DNA of 18,016 nt from Promethearchaeota archaeon (lineage in GTDB: Archaea; Asgardarchaeota; Lokiarchaeia; Sigyniarchaeales; SOKP01), in contig DXJM01000505.1 in assembly GCA_019057355.1 (NCBI GenBank), positions 1 to 18,016 on the forward strand, written 5' to 3'. Made by a program: the position numbers and the translations under genes. Shown piece by piece: positions 7,531 to 15,689 of the stretch. How positions within the stretch are numbered: the stretch's first letter is position 1; each line of letters opens with the position of its first letter. The notes under the pieces were generated by a model, which did not search any database, was not told the DNA's origin, and saw only the letters and a program-made list of their open reading frames with translations.

Positions 7531-8346
7531 ATGAATTATTTATTTAGCTTATTAAATAACAGGATGGATAGTATCGTCATGCCATTTTTTGAATTTGAAA
7601 AAAAAAAAATCTTTTATCATTTGATAGAAAAGAAAACCCAAAATGCCATGATCTTTATCCATGGTGCGGGTGAAAGTTCATATATCTGGAAAGAGCAGAT
7701 GGCTAGTTTAGATCTTGATTATAGTTTGGTTGCTCTGGATTTACCATCCCATGCCAAATCAGCAGAATTTAAGAAAATTTCTTTAGATCTATATGTTGAT
7801 ACCATTAGCGGGTTAGTTGAACATTTGCATCTGAAAAAATTAATCTTAGTGGGACATTCATTAGGGGGAGCTATTGCTCAATCATATTATTTTAAATTTA
7901 AACAAGAGGTTGTAGCTCTTATTTTATGTGCCACTGGAGCTCGATTGCGCGTGAGTCAGGTAATTTTCGATTCAATTAAAAATGATTATTCTGAATACCT
8001 AAAGACAGTCCCGATTGGGGCGTTTTATAGAAAAACACCTAAAGAAATCATCGATGATTTTATTGAAGAAATATCAAAGATAGAACCTGAAATAGCATAC
8101 AATGATTTCAGCCTTTGCAATGAATTCGATACCATGAATAAAATTAGACAAATAAGAGCACCAACCTTAATCTTATGCGGTAATGCTGATAAACTCACCC
8201 CACAAAAATATTCCTTGTATCTTGAGAGTAAAATAAAAGACTCAAAATTAGTGATGATAAAAAATGCAGGACACATGCTCATGCTTGAAAAACCAGAAGA
8301 AGTAAATTACGCGATTCAAGAATTTATAAAAATTAATCGATTATAG
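7531..8346 (+). CDS. Alpha/beta-hydrolase fold protein
   Basis: The 271-residue product shows a complete catalytic set of the alpha/beta-hydrolase fold. The oxyanion-hole strand is FIHGAGESS (42-50). The nucleophile elbow is GHSLGG with Ser110. The acid is Asp220 in GNADKLTP and the base is His248 in NAGHMLMLEKP. It should be a cytoplasmic serine hydrolase (esterase, lipase or C-C bond hydrolase); the substrate cannot be assigned. The start is uncertain: the core domain begins near the Met at residue 17 (ATG at 7579) and another in-frame ATG is at 7564. Its stop is only 7 bp before the radical SAM gene, so the two are probably co-transcribed, but no shared pathway is evident. Confidence 0.85.
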   Translation: MNYLFSLLNNRMDSIVMPFFEFEKKKIFYHLIEKKTQNAMIFIHGAGESSYIWKEQMASLDLDYSLVALDLPSHAKSAEFKKISLDLYVDTISGLVEHLHLKKLILVGHSLGGAIAQSYYFKFKQEVVALILCATGARLRVSQVIFDSIKNDYSEYLKTVPIGAFYRKTPKEIIDDFIEEISKIEPEIAYNDFSLCNEFDTMNKIRQIRAPTLILCGNADKLTPQKYSLYLESKIKDSKLVMIKNAGHMLMLEKPEEVNYAIQEFIKINRL

Positions 8347-8353
8347 TGAGTTC

Positions 8354-9151
8354 ATGCGCGAATATACATATGGTCCTTTTCAATCGAGGCGATTAAAACT
8401 CTCATTAGGCGTGGATATTTTACCTAAATGCAAAAAATGTACTTATGATTGTGTGTATTGTGAAATAGGTCCAACGGGAAAAAGAGACTTGGTATCACCA
8501 GAATTTAGGATAAAAGCCCCTCCATCAAACAATTTCAGGAATGAGTTGTTTGATATCTTGAAACATGTATCTCATCTTAATTCAATAACATTTGGTTATA
8601 ATGGAGAGACTACCTTAAATGAAAATCTTTTGGATTTTTTAAAAATTGCTACAGAAGTAAGAGAGCAAATAAAATGGAGCGACAAGAAACCTGCATTGAC
8701 CATATTCACTAATTCAAGTACATTACATTTTAAAGAGATAAGGGAGAGAGTAAAACGTTTTGATTTAGTTTTAGCCAAATTAGATGCTTCTGTCCAAAAA
8801 GATTTTGAAATAACCAATCGTCCACATGAAGAAACTCCTTCAAGTGAAATGATCATTGAGGCACTAGTGAAATTAAAAAATGAGATGACGCGAGAAAATA
8901 AGTTAGCCATTCAATGCTTGATTTATAATTCATACAGGGATGATGTCATTTCAAATAATAATGAAGAAAATATTAAACAACTTGCAATAGCAATTAAAAA
9001 AATTAAACCCGATATGGTACAAATTTACTCGATAGCAAGAATACCTGCTCAATATCACGTGTTTGCGATCGGGGATGAGAGAAAAAGAGAAATAGTCCAA
9101 TTTCTCAAAAATTTTGTTGACAATGAAAAAATTGAGATTAATTATTATTGA
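8354..9151 (+). CDS. Radical SAM protein, COG0731-like
   Basis: A 265-residue protein with the radical SAM cluster motif C29-x3-C33-x2-C36 in the context KCTYDCVYCE, which would bind a [4Fe-4S] cluster and S-adenosylmethionine. Cys26 adds a further nearby cysteine. The N-terminal GPFQSRRLKLSLGVDILP and the CTYDCVYCEIG context resemble the archaeal and bacterial 'Fe-S oxidoreductase' group COG0731, related to tRNA-wyosine enzymes. The glycine-rich SAM-contact segment reads FGYNGETTL (80-88). The reaction and substrate are unknown. The ATG follows the hydrolase stop by 7 bp with GTGAG just upstream, indicating an operon with the hydrolase. No second iron-sulfur cluster domain or fused partner is visible. 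Confidence 0.85.
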   Translation: MREYTYGPFQSRRLKLSLGVDILPKCKKCTYDCVYCEIGPTGKRDLVSPEFRIKAPPSNNFRNELFDILKHVSHLNSITFGYNGETTLNENLLDFLKIATEVREQIKWSDKKPALTIFTNSSTLHFKEIRERVKRFDLVLAKLDASVQKDFEITNRPHEETPSSEMIIEALVKLKNEMTRENKLAIQCLIYNSYRDDVISNNNEENIKQLAIAIKKIKPDMVQIYSIARIPAQYHVFAIGDERKREIVQFLKNFVDNEKIEINYY

Positions 9152-9533
9152 ATTTCCCATTTATTTCCCATAAATTTTCTTTTCTTGGTTATAACTACCG
9201 TTACATTTATAATAAATGTTCAATACCATATTTCTTAATAAAAGAATTTGTTGATATTTTACATGGAAAGCAAAAATTTTATTTCAAAAACAAACAAGGC
9301 ATCTATTACATTAGTACATGAACCAAGTACCAATAAATAACGTGCCAATTGTTGAAAAAGATTATCTTCTTACTCCATAATAATTTTACCTCAACTCCTA
9401 AAAAATCAACATTTCTTCGCTAGATAAACACTCAGTACTGCCCTTTTTTCAATAATACTTTGGAAATTAGTGTGTTAATGACCTCAACTTAAGAAAGATC
9501 GTTAAGAAAGAAGATAAGATTGTTCAAATAAAA
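9152..9533. other. 382-bp intergenic region without a convincing gene
   Basis: This AT-rich gap has no tRNA-like fold or long frame. It holds a perfect 17-bp palindrome, ACATTTATAATAAATGT (9203-9219), with a TATA-like core, and a 25-codon frame at 9263-9340 of doubtful reality. The 10-bp sequence TTAAGAAAGA is present twice, at 9489-9498 and 9502-9511, just before the MFS gene. The palindrome could be a regulator site, or a promoter for an unrecognised short RNA. Confidence 0.5.
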
Positions 9534-10850
9534 ATGTCATATGATTATTTTATTTTTTACAAAAAGAAATTTAAAATTAAGATAAAAAGAGAAAATAAAG
9601 TGAAAGAACTAAATAAAAACGATCAGGAAATAATAGTGCATCTTGAAAGAAAAATAAAAAGAGAAGAAATGAAATTTAAGGCAAACCTTTGGAAATCTTA
9701 TTTATTTCATTTTTTAAGAGGAGGGCATTTAGTATCAGGAATAATCACGATATTTTTCATGAGCTGGGGGAAATTAACATTCTTAGAAATAATGTACCTG
9801 CAAAGTTATTTTTGGATAATGATCCTGCTACTTGAAATTCCTTGTGGAGCAATTTCAGATTACATGAACAGGAAAATGTCATTGTTTTTGGGAGGATTTG
9901 TAACAGCAATGGCTGCCCTGGTTTATTCAATCACTCCCAATGTGATGATGTTTGTTGTGGGTGAAACATTATGGGCATTAGGAGAGGCATTGATATCTGG
10001 CACCGATACATCCATTACATATGAAAGCTTGAAAAAATTGGGTAGAGAAGATGAAATTGCCAAGTTCTCAGCTAGAAATATCAGTTTTTATGTTGCAGGA
10101 ATAGGGATTTCATCACCTTTAGGTTCATTATTAACATTAGTGGTACCAATACAATTCGTGGTTACTTTGATGTTTATCCCGTTTATCATGGCGGGTATTG
10201 TTTCACTGACGTTAAGGGAACCGAATCACGATAGAAGGAAAGAAACAGATAAAGGTGGAAGCTATCTGATCATAATTAAGTCAGGTATAAAAGAATTGAA
10301 GCATAACAAGAACTTGAGAACCCTCGCAATTGATCAAGTCTTAGCAGAAGGGTTAGTATTTCTAATATTTTGGACATACCAGCCATATTTATTAGATTTT
10401 GGAATCATTATTGCTCATTTGGGATTTATAGCAGCTTTGTTTACCATCACGCAAGTCTTATTCATGAATCTCGTGCCAAAACTATATGAACGAGTTGAAA
10501 ATAAAAAAAGGTTATTATTCGTATTTACCATCATTCCAGGATTTTCATTCGTTCTTTTAGCTCTTTTGCGAATCAATGTCGTTGTTATATTACTATTCAT
10601 GATAATTATAGGGTTTGGGATGGCAAGAAGCATTATTCACGTTAAAAGTATTAACAAGCAAATCGAGACTGAAAATAGAGCAACGTTACTCAGTACTATA
10701 AACATGATGTCGACTCTCATTAAAGCCATATTATTTCCTATCTTCGGTTGTATCGTGATGACAAGTCTAAGCTATTCATTTATTATAATTGGAATAATCA
10801 TGGTGTTAATTGCTTTACTTTCAAGAGTCGAAAATGAACACTTGCTCTAA
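9534..10850 (+). CDS. MFS transporter
   Basis: A 438-residue protein with about twelve hydrophobic helices beginning near residue 55. The loop after helix 2 carries EIPCGAISDYMNRK (101-114), a variant of MFS motif A. Helix 4 and the loop after it carry SGTDTSITYESLK (155-167), a pattern typical of a broad MFS group of putative exporters. It is thus likely an integral membrane efflux protein; the substrate is unknown. The first 50 residues form an unusually basic, lysine-rich tail. No ribosome binding site precedes the ATG at 9534, so translation may instead start at GTG 9600 or at the Met at residue 46. It stands alone, with a poly-T terminator after the stop. It is only distantly similar to the MFS protein at 688, not a recent duplicate. 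Confidence 0.85.
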   Translation: MSYDYFIFYKKKFKIKIKRENKVKELNKNDQEIIVHLERKIKREEMKFKANLWKSYLFHFLRGGHLVSGIITIFFMSWGKLTFLEIMYLQSYFWIMILLLEIPCGAISDYMNRKMSLFLGGFVTAMAALVYSITPNVMMFVVGETLWALGEALISGTDTSITYESLKKLGREDEIAKFSARNISFYVAGIGISSPLGSLLTLVVPIQFVVTLMFIPFIMAGIVSLTLREPNHDRRKETDKGGSYLIIIKSGIKELKHNKNLRTLAIDQVLAEGLVFLIFWTYQPYLLDFGIIIAHLGFIAALFTITQVLFMNLVPKLYERVENKKRLLFVFTIIPGFSFVLLALLRINVVVILLFMIIIGFGMARSIIHVKSINKQIETENRATLLSTINMMSTLIKAILFPIFGCIVMTSLSYSFIIIGIIMVLIALLSRVENEHLL

Positions 10851-10852
10851 CC

Positions 10853-10860
10853 TTTTTTTT
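10853..10860 (+). terminator. Poly-T terminator after the second MFS gene
   Basis: Eight T residues start 3 bases after the stop codon at 10850, as expected for an archaeal intrinsic terminator. Confidence 0.55.
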
Positions 10861-10900
10861 CCATAAATTTTATTTTAACAAAAATATTTGAATACATATA

Positions 10901-10909
10901 TTTAAAATA
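10901..10909 (+). promoter_or_regulatory. TATA box of the lysW gene
   Basis: TTTAAAATA, preceded by ATACATATA, lies about 30 bases before the ATG at 10934. The start site would fall near 10925-10931, giving a very short leader. AAGGT at 10919-10923 could serve as a ribosome binding site if transcription begins further upstream. Confidence 0.5.
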
Positions 10910-10933
10910 CATAAAAAGAAGGTAAGTAACAAA

Positions 10934-11110
10934 ATGGTTAAATGTGAATGTCCTTCCTGCTACTATGAATTCGAATTAGATGAGGGAACCGTGGTGGGAG
11001 AAGTCATATCCTGTGCCGATTGCGGCGCCGATTTGGAAATTGTGAAAATTGAGGGAAATGTTGCGAAAGCAGAAATACCTGAGATGGCTGATGAAGATTG
11101 GGGCGAATAA
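10934..11110 (+). CDS. lysW: LysW-type amino-group carrier protein
   Basis: A 58-residue acidic protein too short for many gene finders. It has two zinc-binding cysteine pairs, C6-x2-C9 and C27-x2-C30, in the contexts CPSC and CADCG, and it ends in EDWGE. That C-terminal pentapeptide is the defining LysW motif. In the archaeal and Thermus lysine/arginine/ornithine pathways the side chain of the terminal glutamate is joined to the amino group of aminoadipate or glutamate. The carrier then protects the intermediate and presents it to the enzymes LysX/ArgX, LysZ, LysY, LysJ and LysK. None of those enzymes lies in this window, so the carrier gene is an orphan here. It has its own TATA box and converges with uvrC, 38 bp away. 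The length and acidic composition match the family. Confidence 0.9.
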   Translation: MVKCECPSCYYEFELDEGTVVGEVISCADCGADLEIVKIEGNVAKAEIPEMADEDWGE

Positions 11111-11148
11111 AAATCTCATTTTTTATTTTATGATTCTTTTATTATAAT

Positions 11149-12987
11149 TTACTTCTTTTCCAAACTTTTTTTGATTTTACGTGCTAATTTTTCGCCAACT
11201 ATTTGAACTAATTGTTCTAAAGGAGCAGTTTTTATACTATCAACATTCCCAAATCTATCCAACAATTTATTACGCGTGACAGGCCCAATACCTTTAATAG
11301 TTTCCAAGACTGACCCCGTTATTCGTCTTTCTCTTTGAGTTTTATGCAATTTGATTGCAAATCTATGCGCTTCATCTCTAACTCTTTGGAATAGTTTTAA
11401 AAGGGGGGAATTTCGAGGCAATATAATTGGAACCGGCTCGTGTGGTATATATATTTCTTCAAATTTTTTTGCTAAACCAATTATTGGGATTTCGAGTCCC
11501 AATTCTTTTAACACGGAAAGAGCACCATTCAATTGCCCCTTTCCACCATCAATTAAGATCAAGTCAGGCAATTCATACCCTCTCTCCAATAACATCCCAT
11601 ATCTTCTCTTTATGACTTCCTTCATCATGGCAACATCATCGGGAGTACTTTTTGTCTTGATAGTATAATGACGATAATATTTGAAATACGGTTTTCCCTC
11701 AAGAAAATATACCATGGACCCGGTAGCATCTCTTCCTTCAATATTTGAAATGTCAAATCCTTCAATAATCCGAGGGATGCTTGGTAAGGCAAGTATTTCT
11801 TTTGCTAATTCCAAGGCTTTTATTACTTGATCATCGTCCTTTTGTTTAATGGCTTCCATTTGGATTTCTTGATTAACCATTACTTTAGCATTCTTATTTG
11901 CGATCTTTACCAATCCCTGTTCACCATCATGGGGTGTCCTTATTTGAATTGTAGGCTTAATATCTTTCATTATTTCATTGAAGATTTTCAACCCTTTAAA
12001 CATTTCAGGAATGATAATGACATCAGGAACGATAAATCTAATTCCCTGATAATATTGCTCCAATAAGGAACTCAGTAATTCTTCCTTGAGAATTGGCTTT
12101 TCTTTCAAATCAAGCATGAAAGGACTTTTACTTGAGATTTTCCCCTCCCTAATGTGAATGATAAGAATTGCTATATACTTTTGTTCTTTATCTGTATGGT
12201 ATCCAATAATATCTTTATCATCATTTCCATCAAATAATACATTCTGTTTCGATGTGGAACGATCTATTGCTTCTAACTTATCTCTCCAGTATGCCGCTAA
12301 TTCATAATTCTGTAGTTGAGCAGCCTCTTCCATCTTAAATTTAAGTTCTTTTTTAAGACCATCGGTATCACCCTTTAAAAATAAAGCGATCTGAGATATA
12401 TTTTCCATGTAATCATCTTTAGTTATTGCTCTAATACACGGTCCAGGACATAATCTCAATTGATAATAAAGACAAGCCCTTTTCTTGTTTTTTAATTTCT
12501 GCTTGCAGGAACAATAAGGAAAAATTTTGCGCAAATCACGTAAAATCCTTGAAATTTCCTTTCTATCAGTATAGGGTCCCAAAAATAAATTTTTTTGCGA
12601 AAATTTTTCTGGTCCACGTATAATTTGAATGCGAGGATATTCTTCGGAATAAAAAATACAGATCCAAGGATAGGTTTTAGAGTCCCGCATGCGAACATTA
12701 AATCGAGGTAAGAATTTTTTTATTTGAATATTCTCTAAGATACTTGCCTCTTTTTCGTTTTGAGTGACAATATATTCAATTGAATTAATTTGTTCAACCA
12801 GGAATTTTATTTTTTCTTCATAATAAATGTCATTATAGCTTGTCTTGACGAAATAGGACGAGACTCTTTTCTTTAGATTTACAGCTTTTCCCACATAAAT
12901 TACATTATCGGAGGTATCTTTGAAAAAATACACTCCGGGTTCTTGAGGTAAGGTCTTGAGAAAACGGTCCATTCTTTTAATTAACAT
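11149..12987 (-). CDS. uvrC: UvrC, excinuclease ABC subunit C
   Basis: At 612 residues this is a full-length UvrC, the nuclease of UvrABC nucleotide excision repair that cuts on both sides of a lesion. The N-terminal GIY-YIG nuclease has GVY at 18-20 and YVG at 31-33. A cysteine group (C159, C161, C172, C180, C184) matches the reported iron-sulfur site. A UVR helical hairpin for UvrB binding is at about 210-242. The RNase H-like nuclease has D412 (GFDISNIEG), D480 (DGGKGQL) and H541 (RDEAHRFA). A helix-hairpin-helix domain around KGIGPVTRNKLLDRFG closes the protein. UvrC is of bacterial origin and patchy in archaea; uvrA and uvrB are not in the window. The start may be the first ATG or the in-frame ATG five codons later; no ribosome binding site decides. 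Confidence 0.97.
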   Translation of the reverse strand: MLIKRMDRFLKTLPQEPGVYFFKDTSDNVIYVGKAVNLKKRVSSYFVKTSYNDIYYEEKIKFLVEQINSIEYIVTQNEKEASILENIQIKKFLPRFNVRMRDSKTYPWICIFYSEEYPRIQIIRGPEKFSQKNLFLGPYTDRKEISRILRDLRKIFPYCSCKQKLKNKKRACLYYQLRLCPGPCIRAITKDDYMENISQIALFLKGDTDGLKKELKFKMEEAAQLQNYELAAYWRDKLEAIDRSTSKQNVLFDGNDDKDIIGYHTDKEQKYIAILIIHIREGKISSKSPFMLDLKEKPILKEELLSSLLEQYYQGIRFIVPDVIIIPEMFKGLKIFNEIMKDIKPTIQIRTPHDGEQGLVKIANKNAKVMVNQEIQMEAIKQKDDDQVIKALELAKEILALPSIPRIIEGFDISNIEGRDATGSMVYFLEGKPYFKYYRHYTIKTKSTPDDVAMMKEVIKRRYGMLLERGYELPDLILIDGGKGQLNGALSVLKELGLEIPIIGLAKKFEEIYIPHEPVPIILPRNSPLLKLFQRVRDEAHRFAIKLHKTQRERRITGSVLETIKGIGPVTRNKLLDRFGNVDSIKTAPLEQLVQIVGEKLARKIKKSLEKK

Positions 12988-13183
12988 TATTTTTGAAAAA
13001 TTCCATGCATCGAAATAGTTCTATGTATTTTCTATGCTAGTAGGGATTAATAATTAATTGTTATAGTGGGAAAGTGTACTGAAAAAGGAAAAAAAAAATT
13101 ATCTGTAATAAATAAAGGTATGAATTGATTTAAGGTAATTAAGGGAATTAACTCATGAATAGCAATATGGAGAAAATGAACTC

Positions 13184-13378
13184 ATGGTAAAAATTAGACT
13201 TTGTCCTAAATGTAAAAAACCAACATTACACCCTGCGGTGAATGTGAGCGGGTGGCTTGCACCTGACATGTTTGAATGTAAGGAATGTGATTATACTGGA
13301 TGGTTTCACATTATTGTTGATTCTGAAGATTATAAGGTGGATGGTGAAATTTCTAGCAATAAAACTGATAATAAATAG
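13184..13378 (+). CDS. Small archaeal zinc ribbon protein
   Basis: A 64-residue protein with two cysteine pairs, C7-x2-C10 (CPKC) and C32-x2-C35 (CKEC), enough for one zinc ribbon. The conserved-looking NVSGWL (20-25) between them recalls small archaeal zinc ribbon proteins of unknown function. The C-terminal 20 residues are hydrophilic. GGAG at 13169-13172 lies 11 bases before the ATG. The gene is divergent from uvrC (about 196 bp apart) and 71 bp before the isomerase gene. It may act in nucleic-acid or protein binding; no specific role is supported. Confidence 0.75.
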   Translation: MVKIRLCPKCKKPTLHPAVNVSGWLAPDMFECKECDYTGWFHIIVDSEDYKVDGEISSNKTDNK

Positions 13379-13404
13379 TTGATAATAATATCAAACTTTA
13401 TATT
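13379..13404 (+). promoter_or_regulatory. Inverted repeat and TATA box before the isomerase gene
   Basis: TTGATA (13379-13384) and TATCAA (13389-13394) form a perfect inverted repeat around ATAA, directly after the zinc ribbon stop codon. A good TATA box, TTTATATT (13397-13404), follows by 2 bases. The start site would be near 13427, 23 bases before the ATG, and AGGT at 13436-13439 could bind the ribosome. A protein bound at the repeat would touch the TFB/TBP site, so control of the isomerase gene is plausible but unproven. Confidence 0.5.
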
Positions 13405-13449
13405 GAGAGATTGTCATTAACTTAAAAGAAATTTTAGGTATGTCTAAAA

Positions 13450-14400
13450 ATGGAACAATTAAAAAAAGATATTTCAAGGATTAAATCTCTTGAAATACAA
13501 GGGGCAATGAATGTTGCACTTAGTGCAATAAGTTTTTTGAGCAATTATGCTAAACGAATTAAATGTAGAAACGTAAATGATTGTCATGATAAATTAATGG
13601 AAGCAAAAAATATCTTAATGAACACCCGGGATACTGAACCAGCCATGAGAAATGGATTGACTTTTATCATGAATAAATTGAGAGACTGCTTGGATACAAT
13701 CTGCGTGGAAGATGTTCCGTCTAATATCGAAAATTTTAAAAAAATATATCACGACATGTTAATCAACTCAAGAATGAAAATAGCGGAAATTGGAGCAAGA
13801 AGAATTCCTGATTTAGAGGGCAAGAAAGAATTTGTCGTGATGACCCATTGTCATTCCAGCTTGGTCACTGCCATTCTCTTAGAAGCAAAAAAGCAAGGAA
13901 AAAATAATTTTAAAGTCATTCAAACCGAAACTCGACCAAGATATCAAGGGAGAAAAACTGCTGATGAATTATTAGATGCAGGTATTGAAGTAATTCATGT
14001 TGTTGATAGTGCTATGCGGTGGGCGGTAAATACCATGGATGTAAACCTAATCTTGATCGGAGCAGATAGTATAACTTCAGAAGGAACGGTACTAAATAAG
14101 ATAGGATCTCGGTTACTTGCACTCGTTGCCCATGAGGAGCATGTACCTTTCTACGTGGCGTCACCTTTATTGAAATACAATCCAAAAACGTCTTTTGGAA
14201 TATTGGAAAGGATCGAAATGAGAGATGTTGAAGAGATTTGGGATAAAAAGCATGAATGTTTAAAAATATTAAATCCTGCCTTTGAAACCGTGAGCCGGAG
14301 ATACATTGATGGACTTATAACGGAAGCCGGAATCTTTGCTTCAAGTCACGTTCAAAACTATTTTGAAAAAATATATCCGGAATTAATTGAAAGAGATTAG
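13450..14400 (+). CDS. Ribose-1,5-bisphosphate isomerase (eIF2B-related)
   Basis: This 316-residue protein belongs to the eIF2B-alpha/MtnA-like superfamily and fits the archaeal ribose-1,5-bisphosphate isomerases. The catalytic cysteine is Cys134 in MTHCHSS and the catalytic acid is Asp206 in GADSI, matching the known Cys133/Asp202 pair of the Thermococcus enzyme. Substrate-binding motifs ETRPRYQGR (160-168) and NPAFE (275-279) are present, after a helical N-terminal domain. It converts ribose-1,5-bisphosphate, made from AMP by AMP phosphorylase, to ribulose-1,5-bisphosphate in the cytoplasm. The RuBisCO gene for the next step lies convergent with only 5 bp between the stop codons. This neighbour makes an isomerase role more likely than an initiation factor role. 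The AMP phosphorylase gene is not visible. Confidence 0.92.
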   Translation: MEQLKKDISRIKSLEIQGAMNVALSAISFLSNYAKRIKCRNVNDCHDKLMEAKNILMNTRDTEPAMRNGLTFIMNKLRDCLDTICVEDVPSNIENFKKIYHDMLINSRMKIAEIGARRIPDLEGKKEFVVMTHCHSSLVTAILLEAKKQGKNNFKVIQTETRPRYQGRKTADELLDAGIEVIHVVDSAMRWAVNTMDVNLILIGADSITSEGTVLNKIGSRLLALVAHEEHVPFYVASPLLKYNPKTSFGILERIEMRDVEEIWDKKHECLKILNPAFETVSRRYIDGLITEAGIFASSHVQNYFEKIYPELIERD

Positions 14401-14405
14401 AAAAA

Positions 14406-15689
14406 TCAATCCCATTTTTCAATTGCTTTTTTAAGTTCAATGTTATTTTTAGCATGGTCCACGAGGGTGGTTCCATTCAATACTGCATCGACAGCTTGTC
14501 TTATCGCTTTCGCTCCAGCAATTGTACCTCCAGGATGTCCGTGACATCCCCCTCCAAATTGAAAAACCATGTTATTTCCAAGAAGTTCAATCAAATCTGG
14601 GATATGAAGAGGGCTTAATCCTCCAGACGCAACGGGTAATATTGGTTTTAACTTGCCCCAATCCTGACTGAGAAATGAGGTATCATTTCCCGTAATTTTT
14701 TGCTTAGTTATAACCTCATTTATTTCTACTACTTCCCGTTTCGGACCCTCCATCTTTCCTACAATAGTTCCCGTATGGAGTTGATCCATTCCAATCATCC
14801 TCATTATTTTTGCAAGAGATAGCATCGTCAATCCGTGGGTTTTGTCTCTTGTAAATGCGGCATGCATTGCTCGGTGTGCATGAATGGCAACGTCCTTGTC
14901 TTCGACATGATCACGAATTTCCTGTAAAGCTGAAATCCCTACGGTTACAACATCAACCATGATGTATTCTCCTCCATTCTTCACGACAAAATCAGCTCTC
15001 TTTTTCATTACATTTAATTTTGCGGTGACATTTGGCATATAAATCTTTTTCTCGCCAGTCTGATTTTCAAGCGTATCCCTTACTTTTAATGTTTCTTCAA
15101 TTCTCTTTTCAAATTTATTGAAATTCATACTCGTTAGGTTTTCATCATCTTTAACAATATCTAATCCACCACTCCACGCTTCTCCACAAACCTTAGCATG
15201 CTCCTTTTCATTAAGTCCAACTTTGGGTTTTACAATTGTTCCAAGGAGAGGTCTTTTCAATATCCTTGTCAATTTTCTAATCCCTTCTATTCCAAATTTC
15301 GGCCCCTTATACGCATTAACAATATCTCGTGGAAAGGAAATGTCCAATAATCTTAATTTATTTATTATCTTCATGCCATAGATATTACCTGCGATTGCAC
15401 TCAAAATCTGGGACATGTTGTCTGCTTCAAATAAATCCTTCTTGTAAGCGATTTGAATGATGTTATTTTTTGGATCAATATGAAATACAGAAGGTTTGAG
15501 TTTCCTCGCAATTTCTACAGACATCGTGGAAATATCCGTCCATGTTCCTATGGAACTCTCTTTTGCTATTTCTTCAGATGCTTGCTCTAGATTTTTACAT
15601 TCTGGCGCTTTTTCTACGTAATACATTACAACGAGATCATCTTCATCCGGTCTATAATTCAAATCTACATATTCAGCCAATTCAATCAC
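14406..15689 (-). CDS. rbcL: Form III ribulose-1,5-bisphosphate carboxylase (RuBisCO large subunit)
   Basis: A 427-residue RuBisCO with all expected active-site residues: E44 (AKESSIGTWT), N102 (GNIYGMK), K154 and K156 (TIVKPKVGL), the carbamylated K180 with metal ligands D182 and E183 (GGLDIVKDDEN), H272 and R273 (HAHRAMHAAFTRD), H305, loop-6 K312 (GKMEG) and S355 (ASGG). It should therefore be active, unlike form IV proteins. The sequence resembles the archaeal (Methanocaldococcus-like) form III enzymes, which fix CO2 onto ribulose-1,5-bisphosphate from AMP salvage, giving two 3-phosphoglycerates. The frame opens with GTG at 15689, but GGTGAT there looks like a ribosome binding site. A TTG at 15680 would give an N-terminus (xAEYVDLNYRP) closer to the methanogen proteins. 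No phosphoribulokinase or small subunit is present, so a Calvin cycle is not suggested. Confidence 0.96.
   Translation of the reverse strand: MIELAEYVDLNYRPDEDDLVVMYYVEKAPECKNLEQASEEIAKESSIGTWTDISTMSVEIARKLKPSVFHIDPKNNIIQIAYKKDLFEADNMSQILSAIAGNIYGMKIINKLRLLDISFPRDIVNAYKGPKFGIEGIRKLTRILKRPLLGTIVKPKVGLNEKEHAKVCGEAWSGGLDIVKDDENLTSMNFNKFEKRIEETLKVRDTLENQTGEKKIYMPNVTAKLNVMKKRADFVVKNGGEYIMVDVVTVGISALQEIRDHVEDKDVAIHAHRAMHAAFTRDKTHGLTMLSLAKIMRMIGMDQLHTGTIVGKMEGPKREVVEINEVITKQKITGNDTSFLSQDWGKLKPILPVASGGLSPLHIPDLIELLGNNMVFQFGGGCHGHPGGTIAGAKAIRQAVDAVLNGTTLVDHAKNNIELKKAIEKWD

Noticed and set aside
9263..9340. 25-codon frame in the long intergenic gap
   Set aside because: No ribosome binding site and no recognisable motif; only a TATA-like palindrome upstream supports it.
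11351..12066. Plus-strand frames opposite uvrC
   Set aside because: They are shadows of the UvrC RNase H-like domain coding strand and match nothing known.
12988..13183. tRNA or small RNA gene between uvrC and the zinc ribbon gene
   Set aside because: No cloverleaf arms, T-loop sequence or stable hairpin could be found; the region only holds AT-rich divergent promoter DNA with two ATTAAT elements.
13155..13190. 11-codon upstream frame overlapping the zinc ribbon start
   Set aside because: Possible leader peptide, but with no supporting motif and likely by chance in AT-rich DNA.
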